This document shows, piece by piece, positions 51,588 through 61,180 of a stretch of DNA of 64,000 bases (within the stretch, counting starts at the first letter, position 1; each line of letters opens with the position of its first letter). The notes below the pieces were generated by a model. The model had not been told where the DNA came from, did no database searches, and saw only the letters and a list, made by a program, of their open reading frames with translations. Where the stretch lies: positions 3,862,501-3,926,500 of the forward strand of contig NZ_CP132203.1 of the NCBI RefSeq assembly GCF_030719035.1, read 5' to 3'. This DNA comes from Hahella sp. HNIBRBA332 (GTDB lineage: Bacteria > Pseudomonadota > Gammaproteobacteria > Pseudomonadales > Oleiphilaceae). The position numbers and the translations under genes were made by a program.

Positions 51588-52961
51588 ATGTTTTATAACC
51601 TTGTCCAAGGCTTACGCTTGGCTTTCTTCCTTCCCTTATCCTCTATTCGCTTTCGTTTAAGTCCCGGGGCCTTCTGGTTCATTGCTGCGTTGGGAGCGTT
51701 AATCAGTTTACTCGTCGGTCTGTACGCAACAGAGCCTCCTCACATATTCCAAGCGGAAGGACTATTCAGTGAAACGTTCTTGTTGGCGTCCATTCTGGTA
51801 GGTAGCTTTATCGCCAGCAAAATAGTTGGCGATCCCTATTCTCAATACCGCATCCCTACTCTGTTTCTGAACTCAATTATCGCGCCTTACGTTATTTATT
51901 CTGTGTTCGAGCAAGAAATCACTCTTAACTATTACTCAGATTATCCAGAGCTGTTCTGGTGGTCATATTACGCTCTGATCGCCTGGACCCTCGCTATCGC
52001 CTATCGCGCGGTAAGACTGTCATCATCAGGCGCTGCGCAGCGGCATCTTTTCGCAGCGTTGATTTTAACCACCCTGACCTTCCTGCCAGCGCACTATTTA
52101 TACTTCTATGACTTCTGGATCACTGACTACACTCAAACCGTAGCGAAAGAGCCAGAAGCCCCCATTCTGGACGCCGAACGCATACTTAGCCGCCAAGGCC
52201 CCTTGCTGCAGAAGCAGCTGGATCAGATGCAAGCATCCAAACCCGGTGACCAAGATATGTTTTTTATCGGCTATGCAGGATGGGGCGATCAGCAGGTGTT
52301 CGCCAATGAAGTCGCATTCGCCAAACGCCTCTTCAACCAGCAATACACGCAGTCTCATCAAGAATTGATATTGGTGAATGACGCTAACAACCCAGAGGGA
52401 TCGCCCCTCGCGACCGCCACCAATCTGGAAACAGCGTTAAATCAAATGGAGACGTTGATTCAACCAGAAGAAGATATTTTATTTCTCTTTATGACCAGTC
52501 ACGGCGGCAGCGACCACAGTATCGCTACACGACTCAGCAACCTGCCGCTTAATGACATTCCTGCAGAAAAACTGGGCAGAATTCTCGACGCCAGCCCATT
52601 CAAGTGGAAGGTTGTAGTGGTTTCCGCCTGTTATTCCGGGGGCGTCATCCCATATCTGGAAAACGAAAATACATTGGTCATTACCGCCGCCAAGCCAGAC
52701 CGGACCTCTTTCGGATGCAGCGATGACGCAGAGTTCACTTATTTCGGGCGCGCCTTCTTGGTAGAGTCGTTGACGCAAAACGCATCTTTCGTGGCGGCGT
52801 TTAATCAGGCAAAAGACTTGGTGAGCCGTTGGGAAAAAAGAGATGGATTCACGCCATCGGAGCCACAAATTCGGGTAGGAGAAAAAATCCTGCAACAATT
52901 GGTGAAATGGAGTGAAGGAAGAGAAAGTTCCGACATGAAATGCCAGACCGAGTGTGAGTAA
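51588..52961 (+). CDS. Membrane-anchored C13 (legumain-type) cysteine peptidase
   Basis: A 457-residue protein. The amino-terminal half has about five transmembrane segments (27-47, 60-80, 89-105, 118-137, 147-166). The carboxy-terminal half is a caspase-like peptidase domain of family C13, with catalytic His305 in LFMTSHGGSDH and Cys348 in VVVSACYSGGV. Legumain-type enzymes are known for asparaginyl cleavage and, in eukaryotes, GPI transamidase. Bacterial membrane forms of this kind are found in various proteobacteria without known substrate. It may process envelope proteins. The start has only a weak ribosome site. Confidence 0.88.
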   Translation: MFYNLVQGLRLAFFLPLSSIRFRLSPGAFWFIAALGALISLLVGLYATEPPHIFQAEGLFSETFLLASILVGSFIASKIVGDPYSQYRIPTLFLNSIIAPYVIYSVFEQEITLNYYSDYPELFWWSYYALIAWTLAIAYRAVRLSSSGAAQRHLFAALILTTLTFLPAHYLYFYDFWITDYTQTVAKEPEAPILDAERILSRQGPLLQKQLDQMQASKPGDQDMFFIGYAGWGDQQVFANEVAFAKRLFNQQYTQSHQELILVNDANNPEGSPLATATNLETALNQMETLIQPEEDILFLFMTSHGGSDHSIATRLSNLPLNDIPAEKLGRILDASPFKWKVVVVSACYSGGVIPYLENENTLVITAAKPDRTSFGCSDDAEFTYFGRAFLVESLTQNASFVAAFNQAKDLVSRWEKRDGFTPSEPQIRVGEKILQQLVKWSEGRESSDMKCQTECE

Positions 52962-53021
52962 CCAACCGCCCTGCGATAACTCCGCGTTTGGAGCCATCGC
53001 AGGGAATAGTAACGCAAGTTA

Positions 53022-53597
53022 TTACTTGCGAATACCTTCTACAGTCATATACAGCTGAATTTCTTCTGCAGTCGGCCCCAGGCTCTTGGGAATGCCGAAG
53101 TCCTTCAACTTAAAAGTAGTCGTACCTTCGAAGCCTTCGCGATATCCCCCCCAGGGGTCGTTGCCACCCGCAATATGCTTGGCGTCCAGCACCACTTCTT
53201 TAGTTACGCCGCGCAGAGTCAGATCGCCAATGATTTTCGCTTTTCCATCGCCTTCAGGAACTACTTTCTTGCTAACAAACTTGGCGCTCGGAAACTCATC
53301 CACATACAGGAAATCTTCGCTGCGAATGTGTTTGTCGCGCTCAGCGTGGTTGGTGTCTACGCTGGATGGGTCAATGTTCACTTCTACTTTCGCTGCGGCG
53401 GGATTGGCCTCATCGTAGGAAAACTCGCCGTCAAACTTGTTGAAGCGTCCCAACACCCAGCTGTAGCCGAGGTGGGACATTTTGAATTGAATAAAAGAGT
53501 GCGCATTCTTGGTGTCCATGACGAAGTCCGCCGCGTGAACTGATGCGGCTCCAGTCAACATAACGCCCAATACGGCGCCAACGATGCTCTTCTTCAT
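53022..53597 (-). CDS. YceI family periplasmic protein
   Basis: A 191-residue lipocalin-like beta-barrel protein of the YceI family, with a signal peptide of 22 residues ending SVHA. It shows FVMDTKNAHSFIQFKMSHLG, YSWVLGRFNKFDGEFSYD and the closing LYMTVEGIRK. Family members bind polyisoprenoid lipids in the periplasm. A clear AAGGAG site precedes the ATG. It lies downstream of the cytochrome b561 gene with 68 bp between, a common pairing. Confidence 0.95.
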   Translation of the reverse strand: MKKSIVGAVLGVMLTGAASVHAADFVMDTKNAHSFIQFKMSHLGYSWVLGRFNKFDGEFSYDEANPAAAKVEVNIDPSSVDTNHAERDKHIRSEDFLYVDEFPSAKFVSKKVVPEGDGKAKIIGDLTLRGVTKEVVLDAKHIAGGNDPWGGYREGFEGTTTFKLKDFGIPKSLGPTAEEIQLYMTVEGIRK

Positions 53598-53665
53598 TGC
53601 TATTCATCTCCTTGGATTTCAGTTAAAAAAACACCCTTACAAATGGCCACTGAACAGCACAGTGG

Positions 53666-54211
53666 TTATTTGGGGGAAAACATTCTCATCAGAGTTTTGT
53701 CTTTATCTATAATATGGTGCTTTATAGCCGCCAATGCATGCAGCACGGCCAGCCCCACCAATGTCCACGCCAGCCACTCATGAATATCCCCTGCGATATC
53801 CTCCATCCCTTTAACAGGAGGCAATAATGCGGGAACTTCAAACCAACCGAACACATCGATGCCACGCCCATCGGCAGTAGAAATCAAATACCCTGCAATC
53901 ATGGTGGCTATCAACAATAAGTACAGCAGGCGATGCGCCCATTCACTTACGACTTTCTCGATACGGCTCAAGGAAGGCTCTGGTTCAGGGCGCACATTAA
54001 TAAACCGCCAAACCAACCTGAATACAATGACAAACAGCAGCAACATACCGATGCTTTTATGAATAAACGGAGCTTTTTGATACCAGGCGTCGTAATAGGA
54101 CAGGTCTGTCATATACAACCCCAATCCGAATAAACCGAAAACAACAAGCGCGACCAGCCAATGTAGCGAAATCGCTATAAGTCCGTAATTTTGTTGTGTA
54201 TTTTTCCACAT
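53666..54211 (-). CDS. Cytochrome b561 family protein
   Basis: A 181-residue inner-membrane diheme cytochrome of the b561 (YodB) family with four transmembrane helices. Histidine ligands are expected in SLHWLVALVVFGLFGLGLYM, in the HKSIGMLLLFVIVFRLVWR segment and in the third and fourth helices (WAHRLLYLLLI and GDIHEWLAWTLVGL). Thought to shuttle electrons between quinol and superoxide or other acceptors. YceI follows it. Confidence 0.93.
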   Translation of the reverse strand: MWKNTQQNYGLIAISLHWLVALVVFGLFGLGLYMTDLSYYDAWYQKAPFIHKSIGMLLLFVIVFRLVWRFINVRPEPEPSLSRIEKVVSEWAHRLLYLLLIATMIAGYLISTADGRGIDVFGWFEVPALLPPVKGMEDIAGDIHEWLAWTLVGLAVLHALAAIKHHIIDKDKTLMRMFSPK

Positions 54212-54309
54212 ACTAAGCTGCTCCCATCATCAATTGCCGTAGTCTAACCTCAACTATTTCGTATAAATATCGATAAATTTGAGATAGTGAATTCTATTTT
54301 TTAGAAAGC

Positions 54310-55209
54310 TTAGATCGAAGCTCCCCTTTTACCAGCAAGCAAATACATCACCCGCCGGAACTGCTCCCTGGGTATATTAATGATCACCACTCCCAGTAAG
54401 GTCAAAGCGCCCCCAAGAGACAACTTCCAGGTCAGCACATCTCCAAACCAGAATATTCCAAACACCATCGCGAATATCGGGGCCAGCAACATCATCGGCG
54501 TGACCAAAGAAACGCTATAACGCCCAAGTAAACGATACACGATGCCATGACCTATAATAGACGCCGCCACTGCGGAATAAAGCGGCGCCCAGTAGTCCGA
54601 CCACTCGCTTTGAGTCAGCCGTAACCACTGACCTTCTTCAAAAATATATGACAACAGTAACAATGATGGCGTCGCCACAAGCGCAATCCACGCCTGTAAT
54701 CGCATGACGCCCAAAGTGGGGCACTGCTTCATTAAAATCGTGGCGACAGCCATACTTGCAGCCGCGCCCACCACCCAAGCAAGCGCATCCAGATGATTAA
54801 ATACAACTGGATCAAAACCGATAATAAATACTCCTGACAAAGCAAGAAGGATTGCACCACCCTTAACCCACCCAATACTCTCTTTTAATATCGCCGCCGC
54901 CAGGATGGCTGAAAAGGGAACATATAGCTGCGTCGCAATAGCGACCGAGGCTATATTTCCTCCAGCATTAAGCCCCAGAAACATCATACTGAAATGTAAT
55001 ACACCCAATACAAATGCAACCGACAGCAATGGCTTCATATATCCCTTCGCCGGTTTCAACCAAGGCGCCGTCAACGCCAGCAAAATGGCGAAACGCAATG
55101 CAGTAAATAAAAGAGGTTGAAAGTGCTGAGCGCCCTCCTTGCCTGCAATAAAATTAAATCCCCATGCGAGATTCGCCAGCAGGCCCAACAACAAGTCCAA
55201 TAGGCTCAT
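54310..55209 (-). CDS. EamA family membrane transporter
   Basis: A 299-residue drug/metabolite exporter-type protein with ten predicted transmembrane helices in two EamA repeats. The first begins SLLDLLLGLLANLAWGFNFI and the second LDALAWVVGAAASMAVATIL. The frame is open from 55269 but the ATG at 55209 is preferred; the extra 20 residues contain a run of arginines and do not fit the family start. Substrate is unknown; amino acid export is common in the group. Confidence 0.9.
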   Translation of the reverse strand: MSLLDLLLGLLANLAWGFNFIAGKEGAQHFQPLLFTALRFAILLALTAPWLKPAKGYMKPLLSVAFVLGVLHFSMMFLGLNAGGNIASVAIATQLYVPFSAILAAAILKESIGWVKGGAILLALSGVFIIGFDPVVFNHLDALAWVVGAAASMAVATILMKQCPTLGVMRLQAWIALVATPSLLLLSYIFEEGQWLRLTQSEWSDYWAPLYSAVAASIIGHGIVYRLLGRYSVSLVTPMMLLAPIFAMVFGIFWFGDVLTWKLSLGGALTLLGVVIINIPREQFRRVMYLLAGKRGASI

Positions 55210-55419
55210 AAATATTCTTCGCCTGCGGCGACAGTTTGATGCAAATGACAGCGCAAAAAGCATATACAAAATAACTTGGAATGGATCGTTAACATGCTGT
55301 AATCAGTAGGGGTAAACAGGGGATGATAATTAGTACATTAGTATAGATAGGTAACTCTACCTAACTTGTTTTGTGGATAATTGGACTATATTTAACCAGT
55401 CCTTAAAAGGAGGGGAATC
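55210..55419. promoter_or_regulatory. AT-rich region before the 15-codon mini-ORF
   Basis: Between the divergent EamA gene and the mini-ORF, an inverted repeat TAGGTA-ACTC-TACCTA lies around 55350-55365. A promoter-like TTGTTT with TATATT (15-bp spacer) lies around 55370-55397. This would fire into the mini-ORF with its strong ribosome site. Promoter and operator are inferred from sequence alone. Confidence 0.4.
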
Positions 55420-55467
55420 ATGGAAAATCAATTTGACGAAGACGTAATTATCCCAAGCAACAACTAA
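55420..55467 (+). CDS. 15-residue mini-ORF with strong ribosome site
   Basis: ATG at 55420 opens the 15-codon frame MENQFDEDVIIPSNN, ended by TAA at 55465-55467. A near-ideal ribosome site AAGGAGGGG (55407-55415) lies at good spacing. The frame remains open after the stop through 19 further codons (KVVEVTRSRFIEQAIVKIR) to a TGA at 55525. It could be a functional microprotein, a leader peptide, or a small gene damaged by a single change to TAA. No match to a known family was recognised. Confidence 0.5.
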   Translation: MENQFDEDVIIPSNN

Positions 55468-55628
55468 AAAGTAGTTGAAGTAACACGAAGCCGGTTTATC
55501 GAACAGGCTATCGTAAAAATCCGCTGACGCAACGGCGGAACCGCGCCTCAAAAAGGCGCCAAATAGAATTCGGATCAGTTATTTTATCCAGACGCAGTGC
55601 GCCGTTGCGCGGCTACAGCCGGTTGATG

Positions 55629-56420
55629 CTAGCCACCAGTCAGCTTGCGTAGCGCGTAAACATCAAACCGACTGCTTTTTCCTGCCACAGCAAAGTTCGG
55701 TTCACGCCCCAGTAAGCATGGCGCGCCTTTCGGTCGCTTAACCACTATTCGCTTAACTTCCTGCTGCAAGGCCGCCGCCAACAATTCGTCCGCATCGGGG
55801 TCAGCGCCGACAATATCTTTGAACGCCTGCATTTCTTTCTTTACAGCACTGCTCTTGCGACGTTCAGGAAACATGGGGTCTAGATAAACTACGTCTATCC
55901 CATTCGGAAATGCATGAAAGGCCTCCCCCAGATGTAATGTCATACGCATAGCCACTGACGCAGCATCAGAGCAGTCTTGCGCACGACGCAAGCCATCCGC
56001 CAGCAAACAGTGCACCAGTGGGTTGCGCTCGTACATCACCACATGACATCCCAACGCCGCCAGAACGTAAGCATCCCGTCCTAAGCCCGCTGTAGCGTCC
56101 AGCACATTCAAGTATTTTACTTCGCCTTTCAGTCCTACCGCCTTGGCCACCATTTCACCACGACCGCCGCCATGTTCGCGTCGGTAGGCCAGCGCGCCTT
56201 CGACAAAATCCACAAACACCGGCCCCGGCGCCTGTACACGCCAATTGACCAGCTCCACCCTCGCGTCAGAGAAGTTCAGCAAGTACACAGATTTATCGCT
56301 CTTGATCGGCAATGCCTCCAAGGCGACAAGGCGCAGCCCGAACTGAGAAGAAAACGCTTCAGCCTCGTCCCGGCGTTGTTCGCTATAGCTCACCAACACC
56401 TGATCGTCATAAGAAATCAT
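55629..56420 (-). CDS. rsmJ: 16S rRNA (guanine1516-N2)-methyltransferase
   Basis: RsmJ methylates G1516 of 16S rRNA with S-adenosylmethionine. The 263-residue protein carries the SAM motif LNVLDATAGLGRDAYVLA, ERNPLVHCLLADGL and the catalytic VVYLDPMFPERRKSS. The carboxy end KRIVVKRPKGAPCLLG also matches the family (E. coli 250 residues). The ribosome site is weak. A small gene of unknown function follows upstream after about 44 bp. Confidence 0.93.
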   Translation of the reverse strand: MISYDDQVLVSYSEQRRDEAEAFSSQFGLRLVALEALPIKSDKSVYLLNFSDARVELVNWRVQAPGPVFVDFVEGALAYRREHGGGRGEMVAKAVGLKGEVKYLNVLDATAGLGRDAYVLAALGCHVVMYERNPLVHCLLADGLRRAQDCSDAASVAMRMTLHLGEAFHAFPNGIDVVYLDPMFPERRKSSAVKKEMQAFKDIVGADPDADELLAAALQQEVKRIVVKRPKGAPCLLGREPNFAVAGKSSRFDVYALRKLTGG

Positions 56421-56464
56421 GGCGAAATATCCATAGAAGAAAAGAAGGGTATTAAAGCAGGAAG

Positions 56465-56812
56465 TTAAACAAACAGGTCTATGCTAACCAAGCTGTCAAC
56501 GCCATCACGCGGCGCATTATTGGCGGTAGACTGATAAGTTTCTATAGCCTGTTGCGCAGCAAGAGATACATCGTCAGGCTCAGGCTTCCGTTGCAGCTGT
56601 GTTTGTTCTGGCGAGTTGCTGGCGTTAACACGACGAAACGGAATGCTTTCCTGCGTTCTGGTCTGCAACGCTTCTTCTGCAGGAGGCGCCTGTTCCACAC
56701 TGCGACGCTGAGGCTCATCTCGACGCGACGTATCCGCGTCACTGATTGCTGAACCATCATTGCGCTTAATAGTAGGCTGTAACGGCAGTGAAGAGCCGAC
56801 TCCGCCAATCAT
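56465..56812 (-). CDS. Small hypothetical protein
   Basis: A 115-residue hydrophilic protein without signal peptide or membrane segment, rich in Gln, Ser, Arg, Glu and Pro, with the end segment QQAIETYQSTANNAPRDGVD followed by SLVSIDLFV. The amino-terminal two thirds look disordered. A GGAAGGA ribosome site at good spacing and the closed neighbourhood between rsmJ and uppP support it as a real gene. The family was not recognised. The ordered tail ending in hydrophobic residues could bind a partner. Confidence 0.6.
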   Translation of the reverse strand: MIGGVGSSLPLQPTIKRNDGSAISDADTSRRDEPQRRSVEQAPPAEEALQTRTQESIPFRRVNASNSPEQTQLQRKPEPDDVSLAAQQAIETYQSTANNAPRDGVDSLVSIDLFV

Positions 56813-56966
56813 GCAGCCATCCTTCCGGCGCCTAACGCCCGGTCCATGTCAATTATTGAGGCTTTCAATTTGCAGGGCTCCGAGCAAGTTGTCGGAGCGA
56901 CTATCAAAGTATAGACCGCCCCGCTACAGCCGCTATTGCCGGCCCGCACAAATGTGGGCATCCCCC

Positions 56967-57767
56967 CTAGGCTGCATACAACCAGATCAACAGACCCGCG
57001 CCTAATAGCATGCGATAGATTACGAACGGCATGAAACCTATCTTCTGTAAAAATTTTAAAAATAAGTGAATACAGGCGTAGGCGCTGACGGCGGAAACAA
57101 GTGTCGCTCCTGCAATCTCAGACCATTGCGAACTGGTCCCGGCGTCGACCAACTCAAGTCCTTTGAACAGCCCGGCAGCGGCGATCAAAGGGATGGATAG
57201 CAAGAAAGAGAAACGGGCCGCGGTATCCCTGTTCAATCCAAGAAACAAGGCTGACGTCATAGTGATGCCGGAGCGCGATGTGCCTGGAATTAGCGCCAAT
57301 GCTTGTGAAACGCCAATAATCAATGCGTCTTTCAGAGTAAACTGATCAATATCGCGAGTGCCTACTTTGCGGTCAGCCAGCCCCAACAACACACCAAAAC
57401 CTATTGTCGCCAGTGCGATAACCAAAGCGGAGCGCAGGTTTTCTTCAATCCAACTATCCAGCAACACCCCCGCCAAACCAGCAGGAATAGTGCCAAGAAT
57501 AACCGCCCAGGCAAGACGCGATTCCTGCGATGCGCCGCCGCCAGTAATCTGCTTCATCCATCCATTGAGCAAATTAAAAATATCGGCGCGGAAATAAACC
57601 ATAACCGCCAGCAAGGTGCCGACATGAACGGCTACGTCAAACGCCAACCCCTGATCCTGCCACCCCCAGACCTCAGAGGGAAGAATCAAATGCGCGGAAC
57701 TGGAAATAGGAAGAAACTCCGTCAGCCCCTGAATTAGCGCTAAAACAACGATTTCAAGCCAAGTCAT
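56967..57767 (-). CDS. uppP: Undecaprenyl-diphosphatase
   Basis: UppP (BacA) dephosphorylates undecaprenyl diphosphate to recycle the lipid carrier for peptidoglycan and other wall polymers, and gives bacitracin resistance. The 266-residue membrane protein has the signature ALIQGLTEFLPISSSAHL near the start and PGTSRSGITMTSALFLGL in the second half, with about eight transmembrane helices. Start ATG at 57767; the ribosome site is weak. Confidence 0.97.
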   Translation of the reverse strand: MTWLEIVVLALIQGLTEFLPISSSAHLILPSEVWGWQDQGLAFDVAVHVGTLLAVMVYFRADIFNLLNGWMKQITGGGASQESRLAWAVILGTIPAGLAGVLLDSWIEENLRSALVIALATIGFGVLLGLADRKVGTRDIDQFTLKDALIIGVSQALALIPGTSRSGITMTSALFLGLNRDTAARFSFLLSIPLIAAAGLFKGLELVDAGTSSQWSEIAGATLVSAVSAYACIHLFLKFLQKIGFMPFVIYRMLLGAGLLIWLYAA

Positions 57768-57795
57768 CTAACATGTTCCCATAAAATATTAAGCA

Positions 57796-57827
57796 CAAAA
57801 AAGCCCCTTAAAGTTCCACTTGTCGAG
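57796..57827 (-). terminator. Possible terminator after tsaB
   Basis: Read on the minus strand, CCTC and AAGT can pair with ACTT and GGGG in a weak two-part stem, followed by CTTTTTTG. The stem is poor, so termination is uncertain. It lies about 70 bp past the tsaB stop codon, before uppP. Confidence 0.35.
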
Positions 57828-57893
57828 GACGACGTCAAGCGCGACATTCGTGAAAGTTTGGAGAGGTAAACAGAAAAGAAACACTAACGGCTT

Positions 57894-58589
57894 TTAACGA
57901 CCGGGAAGTTTTTTCCAGGCCACTTCATCACGTAAATATATAGGCTGAGCTTCAATGGCGGACACAATACGCCCCATTGCAAACATCGGGGCCGCCATTT
58001 CCGCCATTGCAGCGGCGCGCGGACCCCACTCAGGCGCCTGTATTTGTGAACTTTCGACCAACACTGCCGGCAGACGCTCAAGATAAATCAAGCCGCTCCC
58101 CAATATCGCCAGTTCCTGTTCCGAATCTATCGCATCGACCATTTCGGGAGGGCCCACTTGCTCCGCATAGATTTCTTTAACGCCATCAGTGGAATGCTCA
58201 TAGCCCGCCCAATAGACTTCGTTCATGCGCGCATCGAGCAGACAAACAACCTGGCCGACGGGACCTTCCTGGCGTTTGAACCAAGCGAACGCCATCGCTT
58301 CCAACGTAGAAACAGGTACAACCGGCAAATCCGCCCCAAAAGCCAACCCCTGAACAATTCCCGCTGCGATGCGGAGCCCGGTAAATGAGCCCGGCCCTCT
58401 TCCAAACGCCAGCGCATCCAATTGCCCCACGCGCAAGCTGCTATCGCCAAGCAAACGATCAATCATGGGCAGGCAGCGTTTGGCGTGAGCTCTAGGCGTC
58501 GTTTCCAGCATTTCGGTCAACTCGCCGTCGTTCCATAAGGCTACGGAACAGGCGTCACTTGATGTATCCAGCGCGAGTATTTTTGCCAT
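57894..58589 (-). CDS. tsaB: tRNA threonylcarbamoyladenosine modification protein TsaB
   Basis: TsaB is the pseudo-enzyme partner of TsaD in making the t6A modification at position 37 of ANN-decoding tRNAs. The 231-residue protein starts MAKILALDTSSDACSVAL, has the LDALAFGRGPGSFTGLRIAA segment and LLDARMNEVYWAGY. All are typical of TsaB. It lies downstream of adk in the same direction with a hairpin in the gap, as in Pseudomonas-like genomes. Confidence 0.96.
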   Translation of the reverse strand: MAKILALDTSSDACSVALWNDGELTEMLETTPRAHAKRCLPMIDRLLGDSSLRVGQLDALAFGRGPGSFTGLRIAAGIVQGLAFGADLPVVPVSTLEAMAFAWFKRQEGPVGQVVCLLDARMNEVYWAGYEHSTDGVKEIYAEQVGPPEMVDAIDSEQELAILGSGLIYLERLPAVLVESSQIQAPEWGPRAAAMAEMAAPMFAMGRIVSAIEAQPIYLRDEVAWKKLPGR

Positions 58590-58619
58590 GAGGATTGTTC
58601 AATTAATTCTGAAGAGCAA

Positions 58620-58639
58620 GCGGCGCAGAACAGCGCCGC
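58620..58639 (-). terminator. Hairpin between adk and tsaB
   Basis: The perfect 7-bp stem GCGGCGC with GCGCCGC and a 6-nt loop lies 21 bp past the adk stop codon. No U-tract follows on the minus strand, so it may only attenuate readthrough into tsaB. Confidence 0.5.
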
Positions 58640-58660
58640 CCGAGAATGAAGATATAAGTA

Positions 58661-59616
<956 letters not shown>

Positions 59617-61026
59617 CTACCCCATTTGAGAGGCTAATTGATTCAGTGAATCGCTGGATTGTTTCAGTTGTTCAAACACTTCAAACACGATCTCAGGCTG
59701 TATATCCAGACGCTTAGCGTAGTACACCGGGTCGTCTGGAACCTGGTCGTCTCCTAGCTCAAGCTCTTTGAGTAAGCAGTTGGACAACTGAATCAGCAGG
59801 ACATAATCCTCATAAGGGCCATGATAATCTTTTATCTGGTGCCCTGCGGCAGTCATGGAGACTTCCTTCGGCAACCGCCAATGCTCCAACAGAATGGAAC
59901 CGAGCATCCCATGCCCCAATCCGACCAACTCCTTGGCGCCGCCCATGCCAAGTACTTGCTTTTCCAACACCGACAGTTCGGTCATCGGATCCGCTTCCGC
60001 AAGTTTATTGAGCATGGTGTATTCAGGACGGAACAAATGTCCTAAGAGCAAAATACCAAAGTTGTGCAGCAGCCCGGTCAGATACGCCAAGGATGGATTG
60101 ATACGCTCATCCGGCACATGGAAAGCCAGGCGCTGGGCCAACAGTGAGACATGCAGGGCATGTCGCCAGAAACAAACGATGCCGAGAGGACCTTCATTGG
60201 GTAAATCAAATGCCTTACTGGCGGAAATAGACAGCGCCAACTGACTGACGCGCTCGAAGCCGAGTACGCGCATCACCGCATCCTTGACGCTTTCCAGCTT
60301 ACCTCTGTATCCATACAGCGCCGAGCGGGCCTGTCGCATAATCTGCGCAGCAAGACTGGGATCCTGCTCAATAATCGCCGCCAGTTCGCCTGCCGTCGCG
60401 TCCGGATCGGAAGTGGCCTGCAGAATCCGCGTCGCAACCGTCGGCATCGGCGGCAACTTGTAAAGACGCTTCAGTCGCTCCGCCACGCGCTCAGCGTTGG
60501 CTTCGCCTACATTGGGACTTTCTGGAGTATCGGATGATAAAGGATTCATTGCCTGCGCCTCGCAACAGCCTTGCTTAAGTTTTATAGCACTACTCATCAC
60601 TCTCTGAAAGCTTTCGCGGTCCAAGCGCAGCAAAGTGTTATGACACCCTGACTGGATATATATCTGTTCCTTCGCGAACAGACGCTCATCGCATACGGCA
60701 TGAACGCCATAGGCGCTGGCGATGGGAGGATGTGAGCCGGGTTCGCAGTCCCGGAACAGGCGATCCGCCTGCCGGCCGGTGAGGCGCTGAAGGTTGCGCC
60801 GAATCGCGCTATTGAGGGCGTCCAGATTCATTTGCGTCCCGAACTCGGTGATCGCCATCACGACGCCTTTGGCGTCCACCAGGATTTCCGCAACCGCCAC
60901 ACAATCAGGCAATACCTCAGCCGCCTTCAAAGCAGCGTCAATATTGCCTGCGCGATCATGGTGTATCTGTTGATACGGCACTCCCTGCCGGTTCAGATAC
61001 TGCATAACTCTGGATGCAAGCGGCAC
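59617..61026 (-). CDS. YbaK/ProX-like domain fused to an HDOD domain
   Basis: A 469-residue protein. The amino-terminal 155 residues fit the YbaK/prolyl-tRNA deacylase fold, with the closing DERLFAKEQIYIQSG and the PIASAYGVHAV loop in place of the usual GG-Ser-Pro-x-Gly. The editing lysine of the family is expected in CVAVAEIL and is Val45 here, so hydrolysis is doubtful. After a variable linker (about 160-182), residues 183-390 form an HDOD domain (LKRLYKLPPMPTVATRILQA), a helical output module related to HD phosphohydrolases but without their metal residues. A helical tail follows. It starts with GTG at 61026 behind a GGGGGAAGT ribosome site. HDOD proteins act in signalling; here a ligand-sensing role for the first domain is inferred. 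Confidence 0.85.
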   Translation of the reverse strand: MPLASRVMQYLNRQGVPYQQIHHDRAGNIDAALKAAEVLPDCVAVAEILVDAKGVVMAITEFGTQMNLDALNSAIRRNLQRLTGRQADRLFRDCEPGSHPPIASAYGVHAVCDERLFAKEQIYIQSGCHNTLLRLDRESFQRVMSSAIKLKQGCCEAQAMNPLSSDTPESPNVGEANAERVAERLKRLYKLPPMPTVATRILQATSDPDATAGELAAIIEQDPSLAAQIMRQARSALYGYRGKLESVKDAVMRVLGFERVSQLALSISASKAFDLPNEGPLGIVCFWRHALHVSLLAQRLAFHVPDERINPSLAYLTGLLHNFGILLLGHLFRPEYTMLNKLAEADPMTELSVLEKQVLGMGGAKELVGLGHGMLGSILLEHWRLPKEVSMTAAGHQIKDYHGPYEDYVLLIQLSNCLLKELELGDDQVPDDPVYYAKRLDIQPEIVFEVFEQLKQSSDSLNQLASQMG

Positions 61027-61180
61027 ACTTCCCCCGTTCTACTAAATCAGTACAAATAATAGTTTAGTTTATATGTGGTTGAGGGGACGTGCGTGATATG
61101 AATCACATGCAAAGGTAAGCTTGCGTTGCGCAATGTTGGAGTTTGGTAACCGACCCGGCGACGCCGGGCCGGCGGCGGGA

